Shown in pieces: positions 37,557-47,086 of a stretch of 58,757 nucleotides of DNA; within the stretch, counting starts at the first letter, position 1, and the number at the start of each line of letters is the position of its first letter. The stretch covers positions 1 to 58,757 of the forward strand of contig JAFEFS010000079.1 in NCBI GenBank assembly GCA_018240465.1, read 5' to 3'. The notes below the pieces were generated by a model, which did no database searches, had not been told where the DNA came from, and saw only the letters and a list, made by a program, of their open reading frames with translations. Both the position numbers and the translations under genes were made by a program. Source of the stretch: Pseudomonadota bacterium (GTDB lineage Bacteria; Pseudomonadota; Gammaproteobacteria; Xanthomonadales; Rhodanobacteraceae).

Positions 37557-39032
37557 ATGGCCAATTCCAGCCGCTCGTTGCGCCTGATCCTCTTCGCCGC
37601 GCTCGCGCTCGTGCTCGCCGCGGCTTTGTGGGCGACGATCGCCGCGTTGCGCGGCGGCATCGCACTGTGGCGCGAATTGCGTGAACTGCCCGCCTTGCTG
37701 CAATACGCCACGGCAGGCCTGCTCGCCGCGGTCGTGCTCGGCTTCGCCTGGCTCGCCTGGCGCCTGCTGCGGCCGAGGCCGCGCAAGCCGTCGATCGCGA
37801 AGGCGCCCGAGCGCGCCGAGGTGCAGGCGCGCCTGGATGTGCTCGCGCAGCAACGCGCCGACACCGCGGAACTGCAAGCCGAACTTGCCGAACTCGACCG
37901 GCGCGCACGCAGCGAACAACTCTACATCGCCGTGTTCGGCGAAATCAGTGCGGGCAAGTCCAGCCTGATCCGAGCGCTCGCCGACGGTGCCGCACCCGCC
38001 GCCGACGTGCTCGGCGGCACCACGCGCGCGGTCGCGCACTATTCCGCGCATATCGGCGCGGCACAACTCACCCTGGCCGACGTGCCGGGCACACACGAAG
38101 TCGCCGGAATTGCGCGCGAAGCGATCGCACGCGACGAGGCGCTGCGCGCGCACGTCGTGCTCTACGTCGGCGCCGGCGACCTGACCCGCGACCAGGATGC
38201 GGAACTGCGCTGGCTGCGCGGCTTCGGCAAACCGCTCGTGCTCGTGCTCAACAAGGCGGACCAGTTGCACGCCGCCGAGCGCCTCACGCTCACCGCGGCG
38301 TTGCGGCAGAAGTATCGCGACGTCACCGATGCGCAGCTCGTGGTCAGCGCGGGCGGCACGGAAACGGTCGAGCGCCGTCGCACCGACGGCCGCAGCGAAA
38401 CCATCGAGCGCGAACGCAGAGCGGACGTGAGTGCGTTGACCGAGGCACTCCGCCGCTACGCAGCCGGCGGCGCGGTGGCATTGGAGCCCGCGCGCACGGC
38501 GGCCGTGCTCAGCCGCGTCGATGCGCGCGCCGGCGAGCTCGAGGCCGGCATGCGCGAACGCGAAGCCGAAGCCGTCGTAGCCAAGTACACGAAGCGCGCC
38601 GTGGTCGGCGCGCTCGCCGCGGTGATGCCGGGCAGCGACCTCGTGATCCAGGCCGTGCTCGCCACGGGGCTCATCCGTGAGCTGTCGAAACTCTACGCTG
38701 TTCCCGTGCGCGACATCGACGTCGAAGCGTTCATCGCCCAGGTCAAGCTGACCGTGCGCACCAGCGCCTCGCTCGTGCTCGCAATCGCGGGCAATGCGGC
38801 CAAGGCATTCCCCGGCCTCGGCACGCTCGGCGGCGGCGTGCTGCACGCGATCGCCTACGGTTTGATCTTCGACAGCCTCGGCCGCGCGATCGCGACGACG
38901 CTGCGCGAGCGCCATGCGCTCGATCGCGACGCCGCGGCCAGCGCGTTGTCGCGACTGCTCGCCGATGCCAGCGCTGAGCGGCTCCGGCGCATCGCGCAGT
39001 ATGCACTCGGCGGCGAGAACGAAAAACCGTAG
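37557..39032 (+). CDS. Membrane GTPase with DUF697-like C-terminus
   Basis: Predicted 491-aa protein. Two N-terminal TM helices (about residues 8-30 and 50-70), then a GTPase domain: G1 GEISAGKSS 128-136, G3 VPG in LADVPGTHE, G4 NKAD. A C-terminal hydrophobic region of about 360-440 resembles DUF697, which anchors dynamin-like or Era-like GTPases. Its function is unknown; related proteins are tied to membrane or envelope processes. A second GTPase of this kind is encoded at 41038. No ribosome site other than GGTGGA is obvious at the start chosen. Confidence 0.82.
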   Translation: MANSSRSLRLILFAALALVLAAALWATIAALRGGIALWRELRELPALLQYATAGLLAAVVLGFAWLAWRLLRPRPRKPSIAKAPERAEVQARLDVLAQQRADTAELQAELAELDRRARSEQLYIAVFGEISAGKSSLIRALADGAAPAADVLGGTTRAVAHYSAHIGAAQLTLADVPGTHEVAGIAREAIARDEALRAHVVLYVGAGDLTRDQDAELRWLRGFGKPLVLVLNKADQLHAAERLTLTAALRQKYRDVTDAQLVVSAGGTETVERRRTDGRSETIERERRADVSALTEALRRYAAGGAVALEPARTAAVLSRVDARAGELEAGMREREAEAVVAKYTKRAVVGALAAVMPGSDLVIQAVLATGLIRELSKLYAVPVRDIDVEAFIAQVKLTVRTSASLVLAIAGNAAKAFPGLGTLGGGVLHAIAYGLIFDSLGRAIATTLRERHALDRDAAASALSRLLADASAERLRRIAQYALGGENEKP

Positions 39033-39120
39033 CGCCCCGGTCCCGTGTCCGACGAGCGTCGAACACTTCGTTCCATGGTTGATGCTTGTCCGTCCCACTC
39101 CGGTATCGCATAGTCCGACC

Positions 39121-39756
39121 ATGCCCATCGCCCGCGCCATCGCCGCCATCGCCCTCGCCGCACCCGCAGTGGGTTCGGCTACGCCGCATGACTACCGCCT
39201 CGACACCGTGCACACGCAGGTGACGGCCAGCGCCAGCCATCTCGGCTTCTCGCGGCCGGGCGGACGCCTGCATGTGAGCGGCGGCTGGTTCCGCTTCGAT
39301 CCCGACGACTGGAGCACGGCGCGGGTCGACGTGACCATCGATGCGACATCGATTGATTTCGGCAATGCGGCGTGGAACGACAAACTGCGCTCGCGCGAAT
39401 TCCTCGACGTGGCGCATCATCCGACTGCGCGCTTCGTTGCGGACAAAGTCGAGAAGACCGGCGACAAAACCGGCGTCGCGCACGGCAAGCTGACCCTGCT
39501 CGGCCTCACCCGCCCGCTCGACCTCGCGATCACGCTGCATCGCATCGGCGTGCATGCCTATACGCTCAAGTGGACGGCTGGCTTCGCGGCGACCGCGACG
39601 TTGAAGCGCTCGGATTTCCGCATGACAAAATACCTGCCAGATGTCGGCGACGAAGTCAGCATCGGCATCGAGGCCGAGGGCATTCGCGACGCCGATGCGC
39701 GGAAATCTGCCGCTGACTCGAGCACCGCATCAACCGAAAAGACCGGGGAACCCTGA
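39121..39756 (+). CDS. YceI-family periplasmic protein
   Basis: Predicted 211-aa exported lipocalin-like protein. A signal peptide ends near residue 20, then YRLDTVHTQVTASASHLGFS, and the family core of eight beta strands with VDVTIDATSIDFG, FLDVAHHPTARF and KLTLLGLTRPLDL. YceI proteins bind polyisoprenoids, often ubiquinone-like. A 25-residue polar Ser/Thr-rich tail follows. The stop is 1 nt before the cytochrome b561 start, so they are one unit. Confidence 0.9.
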   Translation: MPIARAIAAIALAAPAVGSATPHDYRLDTVHTQVTASASHLGFSRPGGRLHVSGGWFRFDPDDWSTARVDVTIDATSIDFGNAAWNDKLRSREFLDVAHHPTARFVADKVEKTGDKTGVAHGKLTLLGLTRPLDLAITLHRIGVHAYTLKWTAGFAATATLKRSDFRMTKYLPDVGDEVSIGIEAEGIRDADARKSAADSSTASTEKTGEP

Positions 39757-39757
39757 C

Positions 39758-40444
39758 ATGCCGTGGAAGAGCGACGCGCATCACTGGGGCAGCCTGGCGA
39801 AAACCCTGCACTGGCTGGTCGTGCTGCTGATCCTCGCGCAGGGCGTGCTCGGCCTGTACATGGTCGGGCTGCCGAAGAAGCCAGGCATCATCCCCTACTA
39901 CAACCTGCACAAGTCGATCGGCATGACCGTGCTCGCACTCGCCGTGCTGCGCCTGGCCTGGCGCGCGTTCGATCCGCGCCCCGCGGAACCCGCCTCGACC
40001 CCGCACTGGCAGGCGCTGGGCGCGCGCGCGGGACACGCGCTGCTCTACGCGCTGCTGTTCGCCGTGCCGCTGTCGGGCTGGTGGTTCGACTCGGTCGCCG
40101 CGCTGCGGCCCATGTATTTCTTCGGCCTGTTCGAGATTCCGCATATCGCCGCGCCGAATACCGACCTGAAAGAACTCGCTCACGAGGCGCACGAATGGCT
40201 GTTCTGGTTGCTTGTCGCAGTCGCGCTCGGCCACGCCGCGATGGCCCTCATTCACGAATTCGTCAGCCGCGACGGCACGTTGTCGCGCATGCTGCCCGGA
40301 CGTCGCCATGCCCTCGCGATCGCGCCTGGCGTCGCCACGTCCGCCGCCACCGCATCCACACTCACGGAGAACGACCATGCTGAAACCACGCCTGCTGCTG
40401 CCATCCCTGCTGTTGACCCTGCCGCTCGCGACCCAGGCGCGTGA
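39758..40444 (+). CDS. Cytochrome b561 family protein
   Basis: Predicted 228-aa inner-membrane diheme b-type cytochrome. Four TM helices, with heme-ligand His residues in TM1 (KTLHWLVV), in NLHKSIG, in HALLYALLF and in HEWLFWLL. The family carries electrons across or within the membrane; pairing with YceI is common in proteobacteria. The last 22 residues overlap the following yceI start by 68 nt, so its 3' end may be extended by a dispensable polar tail. Confidence 0.92.
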   Translation: MPWKSDAHHWGSLAKTLHWLVVLLILAQGVLGLYMVGLPKKPGIIPYYNLHKSIGMTVLALAVLRLAWRAFDPRPAEPASTPHWQALGARAGHALLYALLFAVPLSGWWFDSVAALRPMYFFGLFEIPHIAAPNTDLKELAHEAHEWLFWLLVAVALGHAAMALIHEFVSRDGTLSRMLPGRRHALAIAPGVATSAATASTLTENDHAETTPAAAIPAVDPAARDPGA

Positions 40445-40928
40445 CTGGGCCGCCGATCCCGCGCAGTCGACGCTGGGCTTCAAGGACACCTACTCGGGCG
40501 AGGGCTTCACCGGCAAGTTCAAGAAGTTCGACGCAACGATCAGCTATGACGAGGCCGATCTGTCCAAAGCGAAGTTCGACGTCACCATCGACGTCGCCAG
40601 CGTCGACACCGCGAGCAGCGAGCGCGACGATTCGCTCAAGGGCGAGGATTTCTTCGACCCGGGAAAATTCCCGCAGGCACACTTCGTCACCGAATCGTTT
40701 GCCAGGGCCGCCGACGGCGGCGTCGAGGCCAAGGGCCAACTGACGATCCGCGACAAGACGCAAGCCGTGACGCTCAAGGTGAAATTCGTCGCCACCGGCG
40801 ACAAGGCCACGCTCGACGTCGACACCGTGCTCAAGCGCGCCGCCTTCGGCCTCGGCACCGGCAGCGACTGGAACGATATCGGCGCGGACGTGCCAGTGCA
40901 TGGGCATCTGGTGTTGACCGGCAAGTAA
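40377..40928 (+). CDS. Second YceI-family periplasmic protein
   Basis: Predicted 183-aa exported lipocalin-fold protein: signal peptide to about residue 20, then DWAADPAQSTLGF, KFDVTIDVASVD and FFDPGKFPQAHFVT, with the closing strand KRAAFGLGTGSDW. It is clearly a paralogue of the upstream YceI protein but a different subtype. ATG at 40377 follows ACGGAGAACG and lies inside the cytochrome b561 reading frame (68-nt overlap). Likely binds an isoprenoid electron carrier in the periplasm (family-level inference). Confidence 0.9.
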   Translation: MLKPRLLLPSLLLTLPLATQARDWAADPAQSTLGFKDTYSGEGFTGKFKKFDATISYDEADLSKAKFDVTIDVASVDTASSERDDSLKGEDFFDPGKFPQAHFVTESFARAADGGVEAKGQLTIRDKTQAVTLKVKFVATGDKATLDVDTVLKRAAFGLGTGSDWNDIGADVPVHGHLVLTGK

Positions 40929-40947
40929 GCAACGCTGTTGGCGTTGC
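40929..40947 (+). terminator. Hairpin after the yceI/b561 operon
   Basis: GCAACGC pairs with GCGTTGC around a TGTTG loop, starting right after the yceI stop codon. Without a T-run it is only a possible terminator. The rest of the gap to 41037 shows nothing else. Confidence 0.4.
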
Positions 40948-41037
40948 GCGTCGCTCCCGCGCGCTCTCGGCGGGAATGTCCGGCAGAATCCGACGACGCG
41001 CTACCATGTTTCTCCATTTCCCGATGACGACGTCGCA

Positions 41038-42402
41038 ATGTCTGCAAGTGACTGGTGGGCCCGACTACGCTCAAGACTGAGCAGCGCTCCACGCGGTCAG
41101 GACGGCACGGGCAATGATTTTCATACTGCTCAAACCAGCGAAGCGCTGCGCACGCTGCTCAACGACAAGAGCGTGCCCGCGAGCGTGCGCAACGAGCTGA
41201 ACGACGACTTCGCCCAGGTCCAGGCGCTGCTCGACAAGCTCGACGCGGGCGACCTGCACATCGCCGTGTTCGGCCGCGTCAGCGTCGGCAAGTCGGCGCT
41301 GGGCAACGCACTGCTCGGCCGCGAGGTGTTCGCGACCGGTGTGCTGCACGGCACGACGAAAACGCGCAACGCCACGCGTTGGCAGGAAGTCGGCGGACAG
41401 GGCCTGCACCTGATCGACACGCCCGGCATCAACGAATTGTCGGGCGAGGAGCGCGAGCGCCTCGCCTTCGACGTGGCCGCGATCAGCGACCTCGTCCTCT
41501 TCGTCGTCGATGGCGACATGACCCAGAGCGAACTCGATGCGCTGCATACGCTGGGCAAGACGCAGCGCCCGCTGCTGCTCGCGCTGAACAAGGCCGACCG
41601 CTACACCGCCGACGAGCGCACGCGCCTGCTCGCGCGCCTGCGCGAACACGCATCCGGACTCGTGCGCGCCGACGACGTGATCGCCTGCGCCGCGCTGCCG
41701 GCCGAGCGCGTCGTCGTCCAGGTCGGCGTCGACGGCGGCGAAAGCGAGACGCGCACGGCGCAGCCGCCCGACGTCGCCGCGCTCGAGGCGCGCGTGCGCG
41801 CGATCGCCGAACGCGAGGGCAAGACGCTGGCCGCGCTCAACGCCGGCCTGTTCGCGGGCGACCTTTCCGACCGCGTCGCGCTGCGCGTGGCCGCGGCGCG
41901 CAAGGATCTCGCCCAGCGCGTGATCCGCAACTACTGTCTGGCCAAGGGCGTCGCCGTCGCGCTCAATCCGGTGCCGGTCGCCGACCTGCTCGCCGCGGCC
42001 TCGCTCGACGTCGCACTCGTGCTGCATCTGGGAAAAGTATACGGGCTGCCGTTGACGCGCAGCGAGGCCGGCACGCTGATCGCGACGATCTGCGCTCAGC
42101 TCGCCGCGCTGATGGGCGCGATCTGGGGCGTGCACCTCGTCTCCAGCGCGCTGAAGGGCGTGAGTGCCGGGCTGACGACGGTGGTCACCGCCGGCGCGCA
42201 AGGCGCGCTGGCCTGGTACGCGACCGAACTGGTCGGTCGTGCGGCGGAGAAATACCTGGTCCAGGGCAAATCCTGGGGCGAGGGCGGCGCCAAGCGCGCA
42301 GTCGCCGACATCGTCGCCAGCCTGGACCGCGACTCGATCCTGCGCGAAGCACGCGCGGCGATCCTCGCGCGGCTGCGCGGGCGGGCGCGCGAACTTCGCT
42401 GA
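41038..42402 (+). CDS. GTPase with DUF697-like membrane region
   Basis: Predicted 454-aa protein. No N-terminal TM. G1 GRVSVGKS at 79-86, G3 DTPG in LIDTPGIN, G4 NKAD, and a C-terminal half rich in small and hydrophobic residues (about 330-420) matching DUF697-type membrane association. The G1 environment and C-terminal layout resemble the GTPase at 37557 but similarity is at motif level, so they are old paralogues. Only the YceI/b561 set separates them. Role unknown. Confidence 0.82.
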   Translation: MSASDWWARLRSRLSSAPRGQDGTGNDFHTAQTSEALRTLLNDKSVPASVRNELNDDFAQVQALLDKLDAGDLHIAVFGRVSVGKSALGNALLGREVFATGVLHGTTKTRNATRWQEVGGQGLHLIDTPGINELSGEERERLAFDVAAISDLVLFVVDGDMTQSELDALHTLGKTQRPLLLALNKADRYTADERTRLLARLREHASGLVRADDVIACAALPAERVVVQVGVDGGESETRTAQPPDVAALEARVRAIAEREGKTLAALNAGLFAGDLSDRVALRVAAARKDLAQRVIRNYCLAKGVAVALNPVPVADLLAAASLDVALVLHLGKVYGLPLTRSEAGTLIATICAQLAALMGAIWGVHLVSSALKGVSAGLTTVVTAGAQGALAWYATELVGRAAEKYLVQGKSWGEGGAKRAVADIVASLDRDSILREARAAILARLRGRARELR

Positions 42403-42450
42403 ACCGGCGTGGCATACTGCCAGCCTTGTTCCGGTTGCGAAGAAACATCG

Positions 42451-43014
42451 ATGCGAACAACAGGGTGGATGTGCGCGATCCTGGTCGCGCTGAGCGGCTG
42501 CGCCAGCCGGACGGACAACGAAGCGCCGCTTGCCGGCGTCGCGATTGCGCTGACGAATGCGGGTTTCGAAGCCGCCCCCGGCGCCGACGGCAGCATCGAG
42601 GGCTGGACCACGAGCCAGCACGCGGGACCGGTTTCCTACAAGACCGGGATCGACCGCGACGTGCACGCCAAAGGTGCGGCGAGCTTCCGCATCGAACGCA
42701 TTCGCGAGCAGGTCTACGGCTCGGTGTCACAGACTGTGCCAGTCGCCAGCCATGCCGGCCACACGCTCGAACTCAGCGCGAAGATGAGGACCCGCGACGT
42801 CGGTCCGGGCGGCTGGCAGCTGACGCTGGTATTTACCGGCGGCGTGCCGAATCCGGCGCGCGAGGCGGCACCGCTGACCGGCACGCAGGATTTCCGCACG
42901 GTCGCGATCCGCACCCGGGTACCGCCCGGCGCGCAGGACGTCGAGTTCTCCGCCGTCCTCAATGACTACGGCACGGCCTGGCTCGACGATGTGAATCTGC
43001 GCGTCGTCGATTGA
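42451..43014 (+). CDS. Carbohydrate-binding-like lipoprotein
   Basis: Predicted 187-aa lipoprotein: lipobox LSGC with Cys near residue 17, then a jelly-roll pattern of the family 4/9-like carbohydrate-binding modules (LTNAGFEAAPGADGSIEGW, VHAKGAASFRI, LELSAKMRT, LDDVNLRVVD). No catalytic domain. Carbohydrate or surface binding is a fold-level inference. ATG at 42451 begins the signal peptide; an ATG 42 nt upstream lies in the gap after the GTPase. Converges on the thioredoxin-fold gene. Confidence 0.7.
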   Translation: MRTTGWMCAILVALSGCASRTDNEAPLAGVAIALTNAGFEAAPGADGSIEGWTTSQHAGPVSYKTGIDRDVHAKGAASFRIERIREQVYGSVSQTVPVASHAGHTLELSAKMRTRDVGPGGWQLTLVFTGGVPNPAREAAPLTGTQDFRTVAIRTRVPPGAQDVEFSAVLNDYGTAWLDDVNLRVVD

Positions 43015-43027
43015 GTTCCGCCGCGGG

Positions 43028-43255
43028 TCAGCCCGCGAGGAAACGCACGATCGCCGCCGCGTCGAACGGCCAACCCAGCTCGGCGCCTGAATCCTCGTCG
43101 CGCAGCACCGGCACGCGCTCGCCATAGCGCGCCTGGAGTTGCGCGTCTTCGTCGACGAACACGCTGGCGAACTCGGGCGTGCGCGCCTGCGCGAGCGCCT
43201 CGAGCGCAAGGTCGCAGAGGTGGCAGTCGTCGCGTTGGAAAAGGATCAGGCGCAT
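43028..43255 (-). CDS. Glutaredoxin-like protein (DUF836)
   Basis: Predicted 75-aa thioredoxin-fold protein with a redox-type motif CHLC after the first strand (LILFQRDDCHLCDLA), FASVFVDEDAQLQARYGERVPVL with the cis-proline, and a C-terminal helix. Members of the DUF836 family are small glutaredoxin-like proteins of unknown partner. Start by family length. Divergent from sdaA with 57 bp between. Confidence 0.85.
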   Translation of the reverse strand: MRLILFQRDDCHLCDLALEALAQARTPEFASVFVDEDAQLQARYGERVPVLRDEDSGAELGWPFDAAAIVRFLAG

Positions 43256-43312
43256 GCCATCGGGAATGCTCGGCAGGAAGCGTAGAATAGCCGCAAACCC
43301 CCGGAGCAACCC

Positions 43313-44695
43313 ATGGCCGTCAGCGTCTTCGACCTGTTCAAGATCGGCATCGGTCCTTCGTCCTCGCACACGGTAGGACCGATGCGCGCGGCCGCGCGCT
43401 TCTGCACGCGCTGGCTCGAGGAGAAAGGTGACTTGCCGCGCGTCGCGCGCATCCGCGCCGAGGTATTCGGCTCGCTCGCGCTTACCGGACGCGGCCACGG
43501 CACCGACAAGGCGGTGCTCTGCGGCATCGAAGGCGAATGGCCGGACAAGATCGATCCCGACTCGATTCCCGAGCGTTTGAAGCGCATCCGCGAGACAAAA
43601 AGAATCCGCGTGCTCGGCACGCACGAAATCCCGTTCGACGAGAAGACCGATCTCGCCATGAACAAGCGCCAGAAGCTGCCCTACCACACCAACGGCATGC
43701 GCTTCACGGCATACGACGCGCAAGGCGAAGTGATTGCGACGCGCGACTACTACTCGGTCGGCGGTGGTTTCGTCGTCAACACCGACGAGGCGGCGGATGA
43801 CAAGATCGTGCCCGATGCGACGCCGCTGCCTTATCCGTTTTCCAGCGGCGACGAGCTGCTGAGACTCTGCGCCGAATCCGGCAAGACGATCGCACAGGTG
43901 ATGCTGGCCAATGAAATGGTATGGCGCAGCGAAGCGGAAGTGCGCGAAGGGCTTCTGGCCATCTGGAGGGCAATGTCGGACTGTGTCGCGCGGGGTATGC
44001 GCGAGAAAGGCACGCTGCCGGGCGGACTCAAGGTGCTGCGCCGCGCGCCGATGCTCGCCGCCGAATTGCGCAACCGCCCCGAGGCCGCGCTGCGCGATCC
44101 GTTGACGATCCTCGACTGGGTCAACCTCTACGCACTCGCGGTCAACGAGGAAAACGCCGCGGGCGGCCGCGTCGTCACTGCGCCGACCAACGGCGCGGCC
44201 GGCATCATCCCCGCCGTGCTGCACTACTACGAACGCTTCGTGCCCGGCGCGAACGACGCCGGCCTCGTCGATTTCCTGCTCACCGCCGGCGCGATCGGCA
44301 TTCTGTACAAGGAGAATGCCAGCATCAGCGGCGCCGAAGTCGGCTGCCAGGGCGAAGTCGGCGTGGCCTGTTCGATGGCTGCGGGCGGACTCACGGCGGC
44401 AACGGGCGGCAGCATCTATCAAGTCGAAAACGCCGCCGAGATCGGCATGGAGCACAACCTCGGACTCACCTGCGATCCGATCGGCGGCCTCGTCCAGATT
44501 CCCTGCATCGAACGCAACGCGATGGGTTCGGTCAAGGCGATCAACGCCCAGCGCATGGCCATGCGTGGCGACGGCAAGCACCGCGTGAGTTTGGATAAAG
44601 TCATCAAGACCATGCGCGACACGGGGCGCGACATGCAGGACAAGTACAAGGAGACGAGTCGCGGCGGGCTTGCGGTGAATGTGATCGAGTGCTGA
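43313..44695 (+). CDS. sdaA: L-serine ammonia-lyase, iron-sulfur type
   Basis: Predicted 460-aa enzyme that deaminates L-serine to pyruvate and ammonia. Opening [25 protein letters not shown] is the family signature. Cys residues for the 4Fe-4S cluster are in [12 protein letters not shown] and [18 protein letters not shown] precedes the ATG. Intact and of normal length. Its last 125 nt are duplicated, in decayed form, at 49331-49468, just before a broken chitinase. Confidence 0.97.
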   Translation: MAVSVFDLFKIGIGPSSSHTVGPMRAAARFCTRWLEEKGDLPRVARIRAEVFGSLALTGRGHGTDKAVLCGIEGEWPDKIDPDSIPERLKRIRETKRIRVLGTHEIPFDEKTDLAMNKRQKLPYHTNGMRFTAYDAQGEVIATRDYYSVGGGFVVNTDEAADDKIVPDATPLPYPFSSGDELLRLCAESGKTIAQVMLANEMVWRSEAEVREGLLAIWRAMSDCVARGMREKGTLPGGLKVLRRAPMLAAELRNRPEAALRDPLTILDWVNLYALAVNEENAAGGRVVTAPTNGAAGIIPAVLHYYERFVPGANDAGLVDFLLTAGAIGILYKENASISGAEVGCQGEVGVACSMAAGGLTAATGGSIYQVENAAEIGMEHNLGLTCDPIGGLVQIPCIERNAMGSVKAINAQRMAMRGDGKHRVSLDKVIKTMRDTGRDMQDKYKETSRGGLAVNVIEC

Positions 44696-44710
44696 TGGGC
44701 GACGCGCGAT

Positions 44711-47086
44711 TCAACGCGCCAGACCCTCCACATCGACAAGCCGCTCGCGCGCGGTGCGTGTGAGCGGATGGTCGCCGCCGAGTTTGGCGCGCTGCGCCGC
44801 GTAGGTCTCGCGCACGAGCGCCAGGCCTTCGTCGATGCGACCGACATGGGCGAGCACGAGACCGCGCAGGTTGCGTGTATTGACCAGCAGCGGATGATCC
44901 TTGGCCAGGATCGCCTCGCGGGTTTTCAGGCATTGGTCGACAACGGGCAGCGCGTCAGCGTAGCGTTTGGCGAGAATCAATGCACCGGCATAGACGGACG
45001 CCGCGTAGGCGGCCTGCGCGTTGTTGCGCGCGGCCAGCGGCTGCGCGGCACGGTACGCCTGCTCGCCGTGCGCCAGCGCCGCGGCGACGTCGCCGCGGCG
45101 CGTGTCGTCGAACGCCCAGTTGGCGAGCAGGTTGACAACCTGGTCGTCGTTCTCGCCGACGAGGCGCCGACCCATCGCCAGCCCTTCGGCATAGGTGCGG
45201 TCGGCCTCGTCGTGGCGTCCCGCCGCCTCCAGTTCGGTGGCCAGATTGCCCAGTTGCACGACGATGTAGATCGAACCGTCCGGATACAGCCGTTTGAGCA
45301 GCGCCAGCGACTGCTCGTGGAACGCGATCGCCTTCGCCCACTGCGCGTGGTTGCCGGCATCGAGCGCCAGCCCGTTCAGCGCCTCGGCGCGCGGTTCGAG
45401 CTCACCCTCGCCCAGATCGGCCAGCGCATTCGTGTAGTGGCGCAACGCCGAATCGGGTTGTGCCAGCGCGTTGGCGAGTGCGCCGAGCGAATTCTCGACA
45501 CGGCCGAGCAGGCCACGCTCGCCCGTCGCGAGCGCCAGCTCGTGCGCGGCGTCGAGCGACTTGCGCGCCTCCTCGAATCGGCTTGCGTGGATCAGTGCAT
45601 CGCCGAGATTCAGCTGGGCGAGAAGGCGCGCGTGCGCGTCGCCGCTGCGCTGTGCGCTGGCCAGTTGCGCCTGTGCCTCGCGCACCGCGTTGTCGATGTC
45701 GCCGGACTTGAAGTACGCATTCGCCAGCGCGCCCTGGATCTGCCCCAGCAGCAGCGGATCGCCGGCGAGCTCGCGTTCGGCGCGCGCGCCGGCACGGTCG
45801 AGCACGGTGCCGATCGGCGTGTTGCGACCGAGGTCGTCGGGATCGGCCGCGTCGAACATCGCCAGCAGGAAACGGTTCATCTCCTCCGCGCGCGCCTGCG
45901 CCTGCCGCGCCACGCCCGCCTGCCACAGCGCGAGGCCGAGGCCGACAAGCAGCGCCAGGCTCGTCGCCACGGCGACCGCAACGCCCAGACGGTGCCGCCG
46001 CACGTAGCGCGCCACACGCTCGCGCGTGGAGGGTTCGCGCGCGACGACAGCCTCGTGCGCGAGCCAGCGTTTGAGATCGGCGGCGAACTCGGCGCAGCTC
46101 GCGTAGCGCCGCGCCGGGGTTTTCTCCAGCGCCTTGAGCAGGACCGCATCGAGATCGCGTGGATTGCCGCCGTCGGCATCGGCGATGCGTGTGCTCGGGC
46201 GTGGTGGCTCGCTCTCGCAAACCGCAAGCTCGATGCCGGACGGTGAGGTATCCGCGATCCGGTAGGGACGCATCTCGCAGACGATCTCATAGAGCAGAAC
46301 GCCCAGCGAATAGACGTCCGATGCCGGGCCGACCGGCTCGCCGCGCACCTGCTCGGGACTCGCATACTCGGGCGTCAGCGGCGCCATGCCGGTGCGCGTG
46401 TGGCCGCTGCGTGCCGCATCGTCGAGCAACTTGGCGATGCCGAAATCGAGCAGCTTGGCCGCGCCGTCGCGGTCGACGAGCACGTTGCCGGGCTTGATGT
46501 CGCGGTGCACGACGAGTTGCGCGTGCGCGGCCTGCACCGCGTCGAGCACGGGCAGCAGCAGCTCGATGCGTGCGCGCAGCCCGAGCGCGCGCGCGTGGCG
46601 CGTGATCGGCTCGCCGTCGACGTACTCCATGACGAAGAACGGCGCGCCGTTGACATCCCGGCCCACGTCGAGCAGGCGCGCGATATGCGCATGGTCGAGA
46701 TTGCCGAGGATGCGCTGCTCGCGCGCGAAACGCGCACGCAAATCGCCCGCATCGAAGGTCAGCAGCTTGATCGCCACCGGCTTGTCGAACGCACCATCGG
46801 CACGCTGCGCCCGGTAGACGCTGCCCATGCCGCCCATGCCGACCAGCGCGACGAGACGATATGCGCCGAGCTGCTCGCCGCTGCGGTCGGCCGATCCGGC
46901 GTCGCAAACGCTCAGCGGGACGGCGAGGAAATCCCGCGCCTGCGCGTCGGCGTCGACAAGCTCGTCGACTTCGCGGCGCAACGCGGCATCGTCACCGCAT
47001 TCGGCCGCGAGCAGCGCGGCGCGCGCCGCCGGATCCAGGGCGACGGCGCGGTCGAACAGATCCAATGCGCGTCGCCAATCGGTCAC
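44711..47086 (-). CDS. Membrane Ser/Thr protein kinase with TPR sensor
   Basis: Predicted 791-aa Hanks-type kinase. Gly loop GMGGMGSV 83-90, Lys107 in VAIKLL, catalytic HRDIKP at 194-199 with Asp196, DFG at 214-216 and the activation segment PEYASPEQ. One TM helix at about 367-389 is followed by tetratricopeptide repeats to the C-terminus, outside the kinase. The start is taken as GTG at 47086, which overlaps the sigma factor stop (GTGA) and gives coupling; an ATG upstream at 47125 is possible. Such kinases with TPRs next to sigma factors are common in this group. It converges on sdaA with a 15-bp gap. Confidence 0.92.
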   Translation of the reverse strand: MTDWRRALDLFDRAVALDPAARAALLAAECGDDAALRREVDELVDADAQARDFLAVPLSVCDAGSADRSGEQLGAYRLVALVGMGGMGSVYRAQRADGAFDKPVAIKLLTFDAGDLRARFAREQRILGNLDHAHIARLLDVGRDVNGAPFFVMEYVDGEPITRHARALGLRARIELLLPVLDAVQAAHAQLVVHRDIKPGNVLVDRDGAAKLLDFGIAKLLDDAARSGHTRTGMAPLTPEYASPEQVRGEPVGPASDVYSLGVLLYEIVCEMRPYRIADTSPSGIELAVCESEPPRPSTRIADADGGNPRDLDAVLLKALEKTPARRYASCAEFAADLKRWLAHEAVVAREPSTRERVARYVRRHRLGVAVAVATSLALLVGLGLALWQAGVARQAQARAEEMNRFLLAMFDAADPDDLGRNTPIGTVLDRAGARAERELAGDPLLLGQIQGALANAYFKSGDIDNAVREAQAQLASAQRSGDAHARLLAQLNLGDALIHASRFEEARKSLDAAHELALATGERGLLGRVENSLGALANALAQPDSALRHYTNALADLGEGELEPRAEALNGLALDAGNHAQWAKAIAFHEQSLALLKRLYPDGSIYIVVQLGNLATELEAAGRHDEADRTYAEGLAMGRRLVGENDDQVVNLLANWAFDDTRRGDVAAALAHGEQAYRAAQPLAARNNAQAAYAASVYAGALILAKRYADALPVVDQCLKTREAILAKDHPLLVNTRNLRGLVLAHVGRIDEGLALVRETYAAQRAKLGGDHPLTRTARERLVDVEGLAR

